Assembly (NCBI GenBank): GCA_041665525.1
Contig: JBAYIS010000009.1
Coordinates: 61,546 to 125,545, forward strand
Length of the DNA stretch: 64,000 nucleotides
Origin: UBA8401 sp041665525
GTDB taxonomy: Bacteria > Bacteroidota > Ignavibacteria > UBA10030 > UBA8401
Reading direction: 5' to 3'
The stretch's first letter is position 1; each line of letters starts with the position of its first letter. The position numbers and the translations under genes are program-made. Of the stretch, positions 34,247 through 43,548 are shown in pieces. A model generated the notes under the pieces. The model was not told the origin of the DNA. It saw nothing but the letters and a program-made list of their open reading frames with translations, and searched no databases.

Positions 34247-35896
34247 TTACATTTTTTCAGGACAAGAAACACTCAAAATTTTGCAACCGTTAGCGATAAC
34301 GATTTTGGTCATTAAACAAACAGCTAAACGCGCTTGCATCAGAGTTTTATCATCTGCAATCACACGATGCTCGTGATAGAAACGGTGGAATGTTTCCGCT
34401 ACTTCGCGAAGATACGTGGTAAGACGATGCGGTTCAAACGCCTGAGCACAACTTTGAACGAGTTCAGGAAATTCCAGCAGTTTCTTCAACAGATCGATCT
34501 CTTCCTTTTCCTTGATCAACGAAAAATCGGTCGTCGACAACATCCCGGCAAGGTCGCGAACATTGAACTCTTCAGATTCCGCATGACGCAGAATGCTGGC
34601 AATGCGCGCATGAGCATACTGGAGATAATAGACCGGGTTCTTGTCTGATTGTTCTTTCGCCAGTGCAACATCGAACTCGAGATGGGTGCCGACGCTGCGC
34701 ATCACAAAGAAATATGCTACCGCATCCACACCGACTTCATCGATCAGATCATCAAGCGTATAGGTCTTTGCATTGCGCTTGGACATTTTCACTATCTCTT
34801 CACCATTCACGAAAGAAACCATTTGATGGATGATCACTTTCACATCCTTGGTCTCATAGCCTAATGCCTGCACTCCATTCAGCACATCCGGGATTGTTGC
34901 AATATGGTCAGCACCGAAAATATCGACGATCAATTCGAATCCGCGTCGGAATTTTTCCCTGTGATATGCGATATCCGGCAAACGATATGTCGGTTCTCCG
35001 GTACTTTTTACAATCACACGATCCTTGTCCGCGCCAAATTTCGTCGCTCGAAACCACACCGCACCTTCACTGTCATACGCAAGATCTTTTTTCTTGAATT
35101 CTTCGATCACTTCGTTAATCTTGCCGGATGTATAGAGAGAATCTTCATTGAAGAAGACATCATGTTTCACACTGAGTCTGGCCAGTGTCTCTTTAATCTT
35201 GGAAAAACACCATGCTTCACCGAATGTCTTGAAATATGACCGTTCAGCATCCGTATCCCGCAGAGAATCCCCTTTCAACGAAATGATCTCTTTTGCAATC
35301 TCAATGATATAATCCCCTTTGTACCCTTCTTCGGGAAAAGGATATTCATCGCCGAGTTCCTGACGGTACCGTGCATAGATGCTCTCCGCCAGCGTCCGCA
35401 TCTGATTGCCGGCATTGTTAAAATAATACTCCCGGGTAACATTGTGGCCGGTCCATTCTAAAAGATTACCGATCACTTGTCCAAGCAGCACCTGCCGTCC
35501 ATGTCCAGCGTGCAGTAATCCGGTAGGATTCGCACTCACCCATTCCAGATTCGTTTTCTTCCCATTGCCGGCATTGGATCTGCCGAAGCGTTGTCCCTGT
35601 TGAAGGATCTTTTTTGCACTTTCGACGACATAGTTTTGTGAGAAGCGAAAATTAATGAATCCCGGTCCTGCAATCTCAACGGATGCAAGGAAGGAATCAT
35701 CGATCTTCAGTTTTTCCACGATGGACTGCGCCACCTGCCGGGGCGGTTTGCCGACGGCTTTCGCGAGCATCAAAGCCACATTGGTCGTCAGGTCTCCATG
35801 GGTTTCAACTTTCGGTGTATCAAAAACAACATCCATTGCGGGATACTGCAGGTCGGACAAAATTGTGGTGAGCTGTGCTTGCAGCTGAGCTTTCAT
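34247..35896 (-). CDS. argS: arginine--tRNA ligase
   Basis: The 549-residue class I synthetase charges tRNA-Arg. The N-terminal domain (residues 1-95) has the family's ETHGDLTTNVALMLAK; the catalytic core has SANPTGLLHAGHGR (HIGH box at 129-132) and VKMSKRNAK (KMSK at 370-373). The C-terminal anticodon domain shows YLQYAHARIASILRHAE and ends YHEHRV...AVCLMTKIVIANG. Its start overlaps the rsfS stop by one base. Confidence 0.97.
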   Translation of the reverse strand: MKAQLQAQLTTILSDLQYPAMDVVFDTPKVETHGDLTTNVALMLAKAVGKPPRQVAQSIVEKLKIDDSFLASVEIAGPGFINFRFSQNYVVESAKKILQQGQRFGRSNAGNGKKTNLEWVSANPTGLLHAGHGRQVLLGQVIGNLLEWTGHNVTREYYFNNAGNQMRTLAESIYARYRQELGDEYPFPEEGYKGDYIIEIAKEIISLKGDSLRDTDAERSYFKTFGEAWCFSKIKETLARLSVKHDVFFNEDSLYTSGKINEVIEEFKKKDLAYDSEGAVWFRATKFGADKDRVIVKSTGEPTYRLPDIAYHREKFRRGFELIVDIFGADHIATIPDVLNGVQALGYETKDVKVIIHQMVSFVNGEEIVKMSKRNAKTYTLDDLIDEVGVDAVAYFFVMRSVGTHLEFDVALAKEQSDKNPVYYLQYAHARIASILRHAESEEFNVRDLAGMLSTTDFSLIKEKEEIDLLKKLLEFPELVQSCAQAFEPHRLTTYLREVAETFHRFYHEHRVIADDKTLMQARLAVCLMTKIVIANGCKILSVSCPEKM

Positions 35897-36336
35897 TATT
35901 TCGATCTCTTTTTCGGAACAGATTTCTTTTTCGTGGTTTTTGCACTTTCTGATTTTTTCCGGGTGCGCGCCGGCGCCCCGATCATCGGAGGTTCATCGTG
36001 TACATATTCAAATTTTGCATCGCCCCAGAGTTTTTCAATATTATAAAATTCGCGCGTCTCCTTGTGGAATACGTGAGCGACAACATCGATAAAATCCAAC
36101 AAAACCCAGCGTCCCTCGCTGTATCCCTCCTTCCGTACGGTGGTTTCGCCACGCTCCGTTGCTTCATGCTTGATGGCATCCGCCACGGCACGGGCTTGTG
36201 TATCGGAATCGACCGAACAGAGGACAAAATAATCGGTCATTGTCGTTACTTTTCGAAGGTCGAGGATTGTAATATCAAATCCCTTTTTACTGAGTGCAGC
36301 CTGTGCTACGAGTTTCGCAAGATTTTTTGAGGTCAC
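35896..36336 (-). CDS. rsfS: ribosome silencing factor
   Basis: The 146-residue protein binds L14 and blocks subunit joining when nutrients are short. It has DITILDLRKVTTMTDYFVLCS, QARAVADAIKH, and GRWVLLDFIDVVAHVFHKETREFYNIEKLWGD in pieces typical of RsfS/DUF143. A lysine-rich tail of about 30 residues (KKKSVPKKRSK) extends past the usual end. The start is a GTG at 36336. Confidence 0.94.
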   Translation of the reverse strand: MTSKNLAKLVAQAALSKKGFDITILDLRKVTTMTDYFVLCSVDSDTQARAVADAIKHEATERGETTVRKEGYSEGRWVLLDFIDVVAHVFHKETREFYNIEKLWGDAKFEYVHDEPPMIGAPARTRKKSESAKTTKKKSVPKKRSK

Positions 36337-36345
36337 ATTATTCCT

Positions 36346-36789
36346 TTATTTCCACGGTGTTAATGATTGATAATCTTTTCCGATAACGACAGATGCCGAA
36401 ACCATCTGATCGTTGCTGAATTGCTGGACGACATTATTCCTCGCGATACCGAGCGCTCCGGCTAGGCGGATGGCTTCCGTCATCTTTCCGCTCCGGTCAA
36501 TAACAATGGAATGCTCCACATCGAACGTCCGATAGTTTCCCATCTCCACCACATCATATCCGGATCTTCTGCAGAATGTCGTCATGACACTTCCGACACC
36601 GTTTACGCCGCAGCCGTTCAACACATTAATCTGCAGCGGAACATGAGTGGTATCATTAACAGCGGCAGCAACTGGTTCGGAAGACGGACGATCCAGCGAG
36701 AAGATTCCATAAAGCTGCATACCATTAAAAGCGATCAACAGTACAATGGCAATATTCAGCAACAGACGTTTATGGGTAGCAGGTTTCAT
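36346..36789 (-). CDS. membrane-anchored LytR_C-domain protein
   Basis: The 147-residue product has one N-terminal membrane helix (LLLNIAIVLLIAFNGMQLYGIF), then a LytR C-terminal-type domain: INVLNGCGVNGVGS, FCRRSGYDVVEMGNYRTF, SIVIDRSGKM and VVIGKDYQSL. In LytR-CpsA-Psr enzymes this domain follows the phosphotransferase part; here it stands alone, as is usual just upstream of rsfS in FCB genomes. The longer start at 36819 lies inside a terminator hairpin, which argues for the ATG at 36789. The exact role is unknown. Confidence 0.82.
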   Translation of the reverse strand: MKPATHKRLLLNIAIVLLIAFNGMQLYGIFSLDRPSSEPVAAAVNDTTHVPLQINVLNGCGVNGVGSVMTTFCRRSGYDVVEMGNYRTFDVEHSIVIDRSGKMTEAIRLAGALGIARNNVVQQFSNDQMVSASVVIGKDYQSLTPWK

Positions 36790-36795
36790 GATGTA

Positions 36796-36836
36796 TAAAA
36801 AAATAACCGAGAAGGCCATCCGGCATCTCGGTTATT
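36796..36836 (-). terminator. Rho-independent terminator after the secreted unknown gene
   Basis: AATAACCGAGATGCC...GGCCTTCTCGGTTATT on the minus strand makes a long stem followed by TTTTTTTA, 38 bases after the stop at 36874. Confidence 0.88.
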
Positions 36837-36873
36837 CACATTCTAAAAATTTTGTTCGCAAGGTGAAAAACGG

Positions 36874-37365
36874 TCATTCCCCGTAATAGTCCATACCCGA
36901 GAACATTCCGCCGAATGCACGATCATATCCGTAACGGAAATAAGAGAACGGCAGTTCACGGTACTGCAATCTGATAAGCGTGTTCTCACTCGGCCGATAG
37001 TTTATTTCCGCCCGACTGACGAAAGCTCTGCTGAATTGATTTTGCAGCCGGTACTCAAACGTGCTGTACGGAGAATTCTGCAGACTCAGGTCAACTCGTG
37101 CATCAAGGTTTGGAAGAAATTGATATACCATCGTATTGGTGTAACGCTGTAAGGCAATCCCTTGTCCGCCGGACATTGAATAACTGGCGGAATATGAATG
37201 CTGCATTTGAAAATTGTTCGGATTGAAGAAATTGAACCAGTCACCGGCCGTTTGCGGCTGAATAAATGAATCCGCAACTTTTGGCTGTTCACCCGCTTTC
37301 GGCTTAAACTGCGCCGAAGCGAATACACAGCCGATCAACAGTGCTGTAATGAATATTTTCTTCAT
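36874..37365 (-). CDS. secreted protein of unknown function
   Basis: I do not recognise this 163-residue product. It has a clear signal peptide (MKKIFITALLIGCVFASAQ), a short polar linker, then FNFFNPNNFQMQHSYSASYSMSGGQG and alternating aromatic/polar stretches (VYQFLPNLDARVDLSLQNSP, INYRPSENTLIRLQYRELPF) that look like six to eight beta strands. The C-terminus is glycine- and acid-rich (GGMFSGMDYYGE). This suggests a small periplasmic or outer-membrane beta protein. It is a single-gene unit with its own terminator. Confidence 0.7.
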   Translation of the reverse strand: MKKIFITALLIGCVFASAQFKPKAGEQPKVADSFIQPQTAGDWFNFFNPNNFQMQHSYSASYSMSGGQGIALQRYTNTMVYQFLPNLDARVDLSLQNSPYSTFEYRLQNQFSRAFVSRAEINYRPSENTLIRLQYRELPFSYFRYGYDRAFGGMFSGMDYYGE

Positions 37366-37436
37366 AAAATTACCGGTTTTCTACTTCAAATTAGGAAAAA
37401 CTGCGTGCTTTGTCAATGATAGACTTCGTATGATCC

Positions 37437-38186
37437 CTATTTGTTCCGGGATTTCAACACATTTTCCGCTTCCTGCAGCTGCTCCACCGTATTCACTCCG
37501 CGGATCTCGTTCGCATCTTCCGCCATCATCGCAGCAACAACCAGCTTTTGTTTCCAGAAATGGGCAAAAACATCGGTCAGATAATATTCGTTTTGTGCAT
37601 TGTGCGGATTGATATGCTGAAGTGCGGCAAACAGATGCGGAGTATCAAAAATGTATATACCGGAATTGATCTCATCGATTTTCCGTTGTTCATCCGTAGC
37701 GTCCTTCTGTTCCATGATCCCGAGAACGTAATTATTATCGCTCCGCAAAATCCTTCCGTAACCTGTCGGATCGTCCAGTTTGGCTGTCAGTATCGTTCCG
37801 GCTGCATTGTTCTCGTGATGGCAATCGATCAGTTTTTGAATTGTCTCTTTTCGTAACAGCGGTACATCTCCGGAAAGGACGATGACATCTCCTTCATAGT
37901 TCCGCAGAAATGGTTCCGCCTGCATCACTGCATGGCCGGTGCCGAGCTGCGGGTCCTGAACTGCAAATTCTACTGTCGGCACGACTTTCTTTAAATATGC
38001 CGCCACTGATTCTCGTTGGAATCCGATGACGGTGATGATGCGGTCGGAGCCAAGCGACTGCGCTGTTTCAACAACATGTTGCACCATCGGTTTACCCAAC
38101 ACTTCGAACATGACCTTCGCTTTTGTGGCATCCTTCATGCGGGTCCCTTTTCCCGCAGCCATGATAATGGTCGCAAATTTTGTCAT
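37437..38186 (-). CDS. nucleotidyltransferase, GlmU N-terminal-like (single domain)
   Basis: The 249-residue protein has the sugar-nucleotide pyrophosphorylase start IIMAAGKGTRMKDATKAKVMFEVLGKPMVQH, here quoted in parts: AAGKGTRM with the catalytic Arg, and K..F.V.GKPM. It also has DPQLGTGHAV, VIVLSGDVPLLR and YGRILR, as in GlmU uridylyltransferases. The left-handed beta-helix acetyltransferase half is absent. It probably makes UDP-GlcNAc or a related sugar nucleotide. A second GlmU-like enzyme is encoded at 57.2-58.4 kb. Confidence 0.87.
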   Translation of the reverse strand: MTKFATIIMAAGKGTRMKDATKAKVMFEVLGKPMVQHVVETAQSLGSDRIITVIGFQRESVAAYLKKVVPTVEFAVQDPQLGTGHAVMQAEPFLRNYEGDVIVLSGDVPLLRKETIQKLIDCHHENNAAGTILTAKLDDPTGYGRILRSDNNYVLGIMEQKDATDEQRKIDEINSGIYIFDTPHLFAALQHINPHNAQNEYYLTDVFAHFWKQKLVVAAMMAEDANEIRGVNTVEQLQEAENVLKSRNK

Positions 38187-38201
38187 GATACTGATTTCCT
38201 A

Positions 38202-39053
38202 TTAGACTGTAAGAATACTATTATCTATCAATCGTGTCGTCCCAAACCGGACTGCGAGGGGAATTAAGACCATGTCCCCGCTCCGAAGCACCTGTTTCTT
38301 TTCTAATGTTTCCGCATCGACGACCTCAATATAATCGATCTGTGATGGATGCTTGGTGTTAATCAGTTGATCCATTGCACGGATTATTGCAGACGGATCC
38401 CGTTCACCTTTCGCGATCATCGATGAAGCCAGTTGTAAAGATTGGTAGAGTATTGTCGCATTGGTTCGCTGTTCCGCATTCAAATACACATTGCGAGAAC
38501 TCATGGCAAGACCATCCTGTTCCCGTACAGTCGGAACGATCTCGATACGAAGAGGGAGATTCAGATCGTTCACCATTTTCCGGATAATGGAACTTTGTTG
38601 TGCATCTTTCTGTCCGAAATATGCCGTGTCCGGCTGGATGATATTGAAGAGTTTCAAAACAACTGTGGAGACCCCCTTGAAATGCGTCGGTCGAAACTTT
38701 CCCTCCAGCACTGAGGACAATCCTTCGATGGTGACAAACGATGAAAATCCTTTGGGATACATCTCCTCCGCCGTTGGAACAAAGATAATGTCGCATCCGT
38801 TTTTTTCTGCAAGCTCAGTGTCGCGGAGTATATCGCGCGGATATTTTTCAAGATCCTCGGTCGGAGCAAATTGTGTCGGGTTCACAAAGATAGAGACAAC
38901 GACAATATCATGTTCCTGTTTTGCTTTGCGGATCAGCGATAAATGCCCTTCGTGCAGGTATCCCATTGTCGGGACCAGTCCGATGGATTTTTTTTCAAGT
39001 CGTGCGGAATGAAGGCGTGATTGGACTTCCGGAATGTTCGAGAGAGTGATCAA
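38202..39053 (-). CDS. panC: pantothenate synthetase
   Basis: The 283-residue enzyme joins pantoate and beta-alanine for CoA synthesis. It shows LVPTMGYLHEGHLSLI (HIGH-type ATP site), VSIFVNPTQFAP, YPRD, LEGKFRPTHFKGVSTVV, YFGQKDAQQ and DGLAMSSRN. All family motifs are present and length is normal. The start appears to be a TTG at 39053. It follows the arginase gene and is 15 bases ahead of the nucleotidyltransferase gene. Confidence 0.96.
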   Translation of the reverse strand: MITLSNIPEVQSRLHSARLEKKSIGLVPTMGYLHEGHLSLIRKAKQEHDIVVVSIFVNPTQFAPTEDLEKYPRDILRDTELAEKNGCDIIFVPTAEEMYPKGFSSFVTIEGLSSVLEGKFRPTHFKGVSTVVLKLFNIIQPDTAYFGQKDAQQSSIIRKMVNDLNLPLRIEIVPTVREQDGLAMSSRNVYLNAEQRTNATILYQSLQLASSMIAKGERDPSAIIRAMDQLINTKHPSQIDYIEVVDAETLEKKQVLRSGDMVLIPLAVRFGTTRLIDNSILTV

Positions 39054-39075
39054 TACTTCAGAGAATGAAAAAACA

Positions 39076-39978
39076 TTATATAATTTTTTTGCCGAAACCG
39101 GATTGCATCAATTCCACCGCAAATTCAGCGGATTGATTGCGATTATCCAGAATCGGGTTGGCTTCAACTATTTCCAGCGAATGTAACCGGTTGTTTTCCG
39201 ATAATGTTTCCATGATTAAATGTGCTTCTCGGTAATCGAGCCCACCCTTTACCGGCGTGCCGACACCGGGACATTCTTTCGGGTCCATTGCATCAAGATC
39301 GAAGCTCACATGGATGAAATCCACGTCCTTCAATTTCCGCAGCGCTTTGGTGATGACAACGGCCATACCGTGCTTATCGATATCCTCCATTGTAAAAATA
39401 GAGATATTATTCTTCCGGATTGCCGCCTTTTCTCCTGCATCCAGATCACGTATGGCGATCATCACAAGATTTTTTGGATCAAGCTTCTGCATATCTCCGC
39501 CAATGGATGTCAGTTCCAGTGCACCGAGTCCGATTGATGCAGCCAGAGGCATGCCGTGAATATTACCAGAGGGGGATGTGACATCCGTATTCATATCGCC
39601 GTGAGCATCCACCCAAATGACACCCAGTTTTTTGTTCTTCTTCCGGCAATAGTTGGAAACGCCGGCGATTGTTCCGATGGCGATGGAATGGTCGCCGCCG
39701 AGGATAAGTGGGAATCCATCATTTTCCAGGATCTTCTCCGTTTTTGCGGCCAGCAGAGTACAGGCGCGGACAATTTCCGGAAGATACTTCAAGCGGGGAT
39801 TCTTTACTTTTTGCTGCTCAGGGATCTTTGTGGAAATGTCCCCTTCTTCGATTACGGTATGACCGAGTGATTGCAGTTTTTCTGAAACACCGGCGATGCG
39901 GATGGCGGATGGCCCCATATCAACACCGCGGCGGCCGGCACCGAGGTCCATGGGAACACCGAGCAGATGGATATTCAT
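39076..39978 (-). CDS. rocF: arginase
   Basis: The 300-residue ureohydrolase splits arginine into ornithine and urea. It has GGDHSIAIG (His97), VDAHGDMNT (Asp124, His126, Asp128) and VSFDLDAMDP (Asp227, Asp229), the full set of manganese ligands, and SPSGNIHGMPLA, which favours arginase over agmatinase. The start lies within two bases of the accD stop, so the two are likely co-transcribed. Confidence 0.94.
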   Translation of the reverse strand: MNIHLLGVPMDLGAGRRGVDMGPSAIRIAGVSEKLQSLGHTVIEEGDISTKIPEQQKVKNPRLKYLPEIVRACTLLAAKTEKILENDGFPLILGGDHSIAIGTIAGVSNYCRKKNKKLGVIWVDAHGDMNTDVTSPSGNIHGMPLAASIGLGALELTSIGGDMQKLDPKNLVMIAIRDLDAGEKAAIRKNNISIFTMEDIDKHGMAVVITKALRKLKDVDFIHVSFDLDAMDPKECPGVGTPVKGGLDYREAHLIMETLSENNRLHSLEIVEANPILDNRNQSAEFAVELMQSGFGKKII

Positions 39979-39979
39979 A

Positions 39980-40825
39980 TTATTTGTGATGTACCATGCC
40001 GAGAAGATTGGCGATGGTTGATTTTAGGTCTTTTCTGTGAACAATGAGGTCGACAAAACCCTTTTCTTGAACAAATTCAGCCCGTTGAAATCCTTCCGGA
40101 AGATCTTTCCCGATGGTTTGCTTGATTACCCTGGGACCGGCAAATCCAATAAGAGCATTCGGTTCTGCCACGTTAATATCACCAAGCATTGCAAAACTTG
40201 CGGTCACTCCCCCCGTGGTAGGATCAGTCATGAGGGAAATGTACGGCAAACCGGCGTCGGACAACTGGGCGAGTTTAACGCTGGTTTTCGCCATCTGCAT
40301 TAAGGAATAGGCAGCTTCCATCATTCGAGCACCGCCGCTGGCGGAGATGATGATGAGCGGAGCTTTCAGTTTCATTGCTTTGTCGATAGCTCGGTTGATT
40401 TTCTCGCCGACAACGCTACCCATGCTTCCGCCGATGAATCCGAAATCCATACAGGCGATGACTACTTCCTTTTTGTTCATCTTTCCGGTACCGTACCGCA
40501 ACGCATCGCTCAATCCGGTTTTTTTGATTGTCTCCTTGATACGATCCTTATATTTTTTCGTATCAACGAAATTCAAAGGATCTTTCGAGGTCATCTTGGC
40601 ATCGTATTCCTTGAATGTGCCTTCATCAAACAGGATGGAAAAGTATTCAGCACTGCCGATGCGGAAATGATGGGAACATTTCGAACAAACCCAGAGGTTC
40701 TGTTCCAGCGCCCCTTTATGGATGATTTCGCCGCACGATGAACACTTCTTCCACATCCCTTCGGGCATATCTTTTTTCTGATTGTCTGAAGCTATATTTT
40801 CTGTCGAACGTCGGAACCAGGACAT
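39980..40825 (-). CDS. accD: acetyl-CoA carboxylase carboxyltransferase subunit beta
   Basis: The 281-residue protein is the zinc-bearing half of the carboxyltransferase. A zinc ribbon is formed by Cys28/31 and Cys47/50 (KCSSCGE, VCSKCSHHF). The crotonase-like part has YGTGKMNKKEVVIACMDFGFIGGSMGSVVGEK in segments and ASGGARMMEA, then DPTTGGVTASFAMLGD. The ATG at 40825 (MSWFRR) is the family start; the frame runs on to 40870 without support. Its partner accA is at 12.3-13.3 kb. Confidence 0.97.
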   Translation of the reverse strand: MSWFRRSTENIASDNQKKDMPEGMWKKCSSCGEIIHKGALEQNLWVCSKCSHHFRIGSAEYFSILFDEGTFKEYDAKMTSKDPLNFVDTKKYKDRIKETIKKTGLSDALRYGTGKMNKKEVVIACMDFGFIGGSMGSVVGEKINRAIDKAMKLKAPLIIISASGGARMMEAAYSLMQMAKTSVKLAQLSDAGLPYISLMTDPTTGGVTASFAMLGDINVAEPNALIGFAGPRVIKQTIGKDLPEGFQRAEFVQEKGFVDLIVHRKDLKSTIANLLGMVHHK

Positions 40826-40914
40826 ATGTACCTTTCTTGTGCGTGATAGGACAAAATATCTATCATTCACCTCTATTTCAATGAAAATTTCGCCGGAAAC
40901 GACCGTTGAAGGAT

Positions 40915-41541
40915 TTATATTTTTGGTTTCGGCAAAGTTGCAACAAAATCGCGTAAATACAGCGGTTCCAGTGTTGCGAATTCCTTAACGAGAAATTCTT
41001 TCTTTTTCATCTCGGACAATAATCCGACAGCCGCCGCCGTGATACTCGGCTGTGTGATGACTGCACCTGTTTGTTCTGCTTCCGCTGCGATCCCGGTTTT
41101 AAATGTGATCGAAAAATCTTTTTGCCGTACCGCTGACCCATGCTCGAGTGAATAGATAGAATAGTACGCTTCATCTCTTTTGGCGTCGATCATGGCGCAG
41201 AACATACCGTTCGCTGATGATCCTTGCTCCATTCGATACGCTTCGGCAATGCCGTCCAATGTGGGAACTGCTATCAAAGGAATGTTCAATGCGAGCGCCA
41301 ATCCTTTTGCCGTACTCAATCCAATACGTAAGCCGGTGAATGAACCAGGACCGATAGAAACGGCCACTGCATCCAATTGTTCTTTGCTGCATTTTGATTC
41401 GGTCAGAACCTCATTAATCAGCGTCATGAGCCGTTCTGAATGGATATTCTTTTCCTGCACCGAACGTACGCTCAACACCGTTTGCTGATGAACGACAGCA
41501 GTGCTGCAAACTTCGGTTGCTGTTTCTATTGCGAGGATCAT
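40915..41541 (-). CDS. tsaB: tRNA threonylcarbamoyladenosine biosynthesis protein TsaB
   Basis: The 208-residue ASKHA-fold protein pairs with TsaD to make t6A37 in tRNAs reading ANN codons. It has ILAIETATEVCS, HSERLMTLINEVL, AVSIGPGSFTGLRIGLSTAKGLA (in parts) and PTLDGIAEA. Its ATG overlaps the tsaE stop by four bases. TsaD is also in the window at 61.4-62.4 kb, so three of the t6A genes are here. Confidence 0.94.
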   Translation of the reverse strand: MILAIETATEVCSTAVVHQQTVLSVRSVQEKNIHSERLMTLINEVLTESKCSKEQLDAVAVSIGPGSFTGLRIGLSTAKGLALALNIPLIAVPTLDGIAEAYRMEQGSSANGMFCAMIDAKRDEAYYSIYSLEHGSAVRQKDFSITFKTGIAAEAEQTGAVITQPSITAAAVGLLSEMKKKEFLVKEFATLEPLYLRDFVATLPKPKI

Positions 41542-41960
41542 CGTTGTTCAATAGTAATGATTCGATCTGTTTCGGTTTCTCCCAGCAGACACTGTACATC
41601 AATTCGATGTTCGGGCAGGCGCGGAAGGATCATATCCGCCCATTCCAGTACACACACACCGTCGCCGAAAATATATTCTTCAAATCCGATATCTTCCAAC
41701 TCTGCAATGGACCGTATTCGATAGAAGTCAAAATGAAATAAAGGAAGCCGCCCATCCCGATGTTCATTCACGATAGTGAATGTGGGACTGGCAACAATCT
41801 CTTTCACTCCCAATCCCCGGGAGATCCCTTTTGCAAACCTCGTCTTACCACTGCCCAGATCTCCAAACAATGCCACGACGGAACCGGCGTTGAGCATTTG
41901 TGCGAGAGCTACGCCGGCAGCAATGGTCTCTTCTTCGTTATGGGTGACGAACCGTTCCAT
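41538..41960 (-). CDS. tsaE: tRNA threonylcarbamoyladenosine biosynthesis ATPase TsaE
   Basis: The 140-residue P-loop protein has ALFGDLGSGKTRFAKGI (Walker A at 33-40), ASPTFTIVNEH (the family's SPTF.L..EY) and FHFDFYRI. It drives turnover of the TsaB-TsaD complex by ATP hydrolysis. It lies between porX and tsaB with overlaps of one and four bases, so all three are probably translated from one message. Confidence 0.94.
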   Translation of the reverse strand: MERFVTHNEEETIAAGVALAQMLNAGSVVALFGDLGSGKTRFAKGISRGLGVKEIVASPTFTIVNEHRDGRLPLFHFDFYRIRSIAELEDIGFEEYIFGDGVCVLEWADMILPRLPEHRIDVQCLLGETETDRIITIEQR

Positions 41961-43528
41961 TATGACCGCGGTTCCATCGTGATAACCGGCAGGATCATTT
42001 CTTCCATCGAGATGCCTCCGTGCTGAAAACTGTCGCGGTACTGGTTCAGATATTTATGATAGTCCGTCGGGTAGACGAAATAGTAATCCTCTTTTGCGAC
42101 GATGTAGTTGGTGGTGACAGCGCGCTGGGGCAGTTTAAAATCCTTCGGATTCTTCAGATAGACGGATTGTTTGTCATCGGACTTCAGATTCCTGCCGAAT
42201 TTGTATCGCAAGTTTGTCGATGCTTCCTTGTCGCCGATCACTTTTGAACCGCGCATGCACCGCACGCTTCCATGATCTGTGGTGATGATGATCTTCACGT
42301 CTTTCCTTCCAGCGAGCGTTTGCAACATGCCGTACAGTGAAGAATGTTTGAACCAGGTGTTGGTCAACGAACGATACGCCGATTCGTCCGGAGCGATCTC
42401 CTTCAAAATAGGATCGTCGGACCGGCCGTGCGCAAGCATGTCTACGAAATTCACCACGATCGCGGTCAGTTTATTCTGCGTATACGAAACAATATTGGAT
42501 TGAATCTGCCTTCCGAATTCGGTATCCAGGATTTTTACGTATTTCGGCTCGGGTTTCAAGCTCACCCGTTTCCGTTCGAGCAGCTTCATCAGCAATTCTT
42601 TTTCATATTTGTTATGACTTGATTCGCTGTCATCTTCTCCCTGCCACAAATCCGGGAATCGCTGTTCGAGTTCCAACGGGAATAATCCACTGAAGATTGC
42701 ATTGCGGGAATACGGAGTTGCGGTCGGAAGAATGGAGAAGTAATATTCTTTCCGGATGGTATAAAGATCACGGAGATATTCCTCCATCACCAGCCACTGG
42801 TCAAGACGCATGCAGTCAATCACAAACAAGAAGACGGATGTTTTCTCATCCAAATTCGGGATAACGTATTTTTCAACGATCTCAGTCGAAAGGACGGGAC
42901 GGTTCTCTTTTTGATTGATCCAGGTCTGATAATTTTTTTCGACATATTTGGAAAATTCGGCATTGCTTTCGCGTCGCTGGTCCGCAAGCATTTTTTGCAA
43001 GCCGAGCTGCGGGTGTTTATCAAGTTCCATTTCCCAATTGACGACTTTCAAATACAGTTCAATCCATTCCGTATAGTCCAACGGTGAAAGCAGCATGCGG
43101 GAAATTGATGAAAATTCAAGCGTATAATCCCGGGAGACCTGTTCGCTCTGAAGTTTTTTCCCTTCCAGGAATTTCTTGCACACCAGCAGGATCTGGCTTG
43201 GATTGACGGGTTTTGTCAGATAATCGGAGATTTTGCTGCCGATCGCCTCTTCCATAAGTGATTCGGCTTCATTTTTTGTGATCATCACGACAGGTAGGGA
43301 CGGCGCGATCTCTTTGACCTCCGCCAATGTTTCCAACCCGCCTTTACCTGGCATCATTTCATCAAGGAACATCAGATCGAACTTCTTCGTTGTGACCAGC
43401 ACAATAGCGTCATCCCCGTTGGTTGCCGTTTCAACAGTGTACCCTTTCTCCCGAAGCAGCACGACATGCGCGCGGAGCAGTTCGATTTCATCGTCCACCC
43501 AGAGAATGCTTCCTTTATTATGGTCCAT
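41960..43528 (-). CDS. porX: PorX-like response regulator with PglZ domain
   Basis: The 522-residue protein starts with a receiver domain (residues 6-125): ILWVDDEIELL, phosphoacceptor Asp56 in LMFLDEMMPGKGG, and Lys106 in YLTKPVNP. After a helical linker, a PglZ/alkaline-phosphatase-fold domain (about 210-505) shows FLFVIDCMRLDQW, LPTATPYSRNAIFSGL, VVNFVDMLAHGRSD and IIITTDHGSVRC. This pairing defines PorX, which controls type IX secretion genes in Bacteroidota and hydrolyses nucleotide signals. Standing 21 bases after sprA supports that role. Confidence 0.92.
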   Translation of the reverse strand: MDHNKGSILWVDDEIELLRAHVVLLREKGYTVETATNGDDAIVLVTTKKFDLMFLDEMMPGKGGLETLAEVKEIAPSLPVVMITKNEAESLMEEAIGSKISDYLTKPVNPSQILLVCKKFLEGKKLQSEQVSRDYTLEFSSISRMLLSPLDYTEWIELYLKVVNWEMELDKHPQLGLQKMLADQRRESNAEFSKYVEKNYQTWINQKENRPVLSTEIVEKYVIPNLDEKTSVFLFVIDCMRLDQWLVMEEYLRDLYTIRKEYYFSILPTATPYSRNAIFSGLFPLELEQRFPDLWQGEDDSESSHNKYEKELLMKLLERKRVSLKPEPKYVKILDTEFGRQIQSNIVSYTQNKLTAIVVNFVDMLAHGRSDDPILKEIAPDESAYRSLTNTWFKHSSLYGMLQTLAGRKDVKIIITTDHGSVRCMRGSKVIGDKEASTNLRYKFGRNLKSDDKQSVYLKNPKDFKLPQRAVTTNYIVAKEDYYFVYPTDYHKYLNQYRDSFQHGGISMEEMILPVITMEPRS

Positions 43529-43548
43529 GTCCGCCTTCTTTCCGATCG

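Noticed and set aside
36790..36819. Longer start of the LytR_C protein
   Set aside because: The start codon would be inside a terminator hairpin of the upstream gene.
41960..43528. PglZ domain as part of a BREX or Pgl phage-defence system
   Set aside because: The receiver domain fusion and the neighbouring sprA identify PorX; no BrxC, PglX or other defence genes are present.
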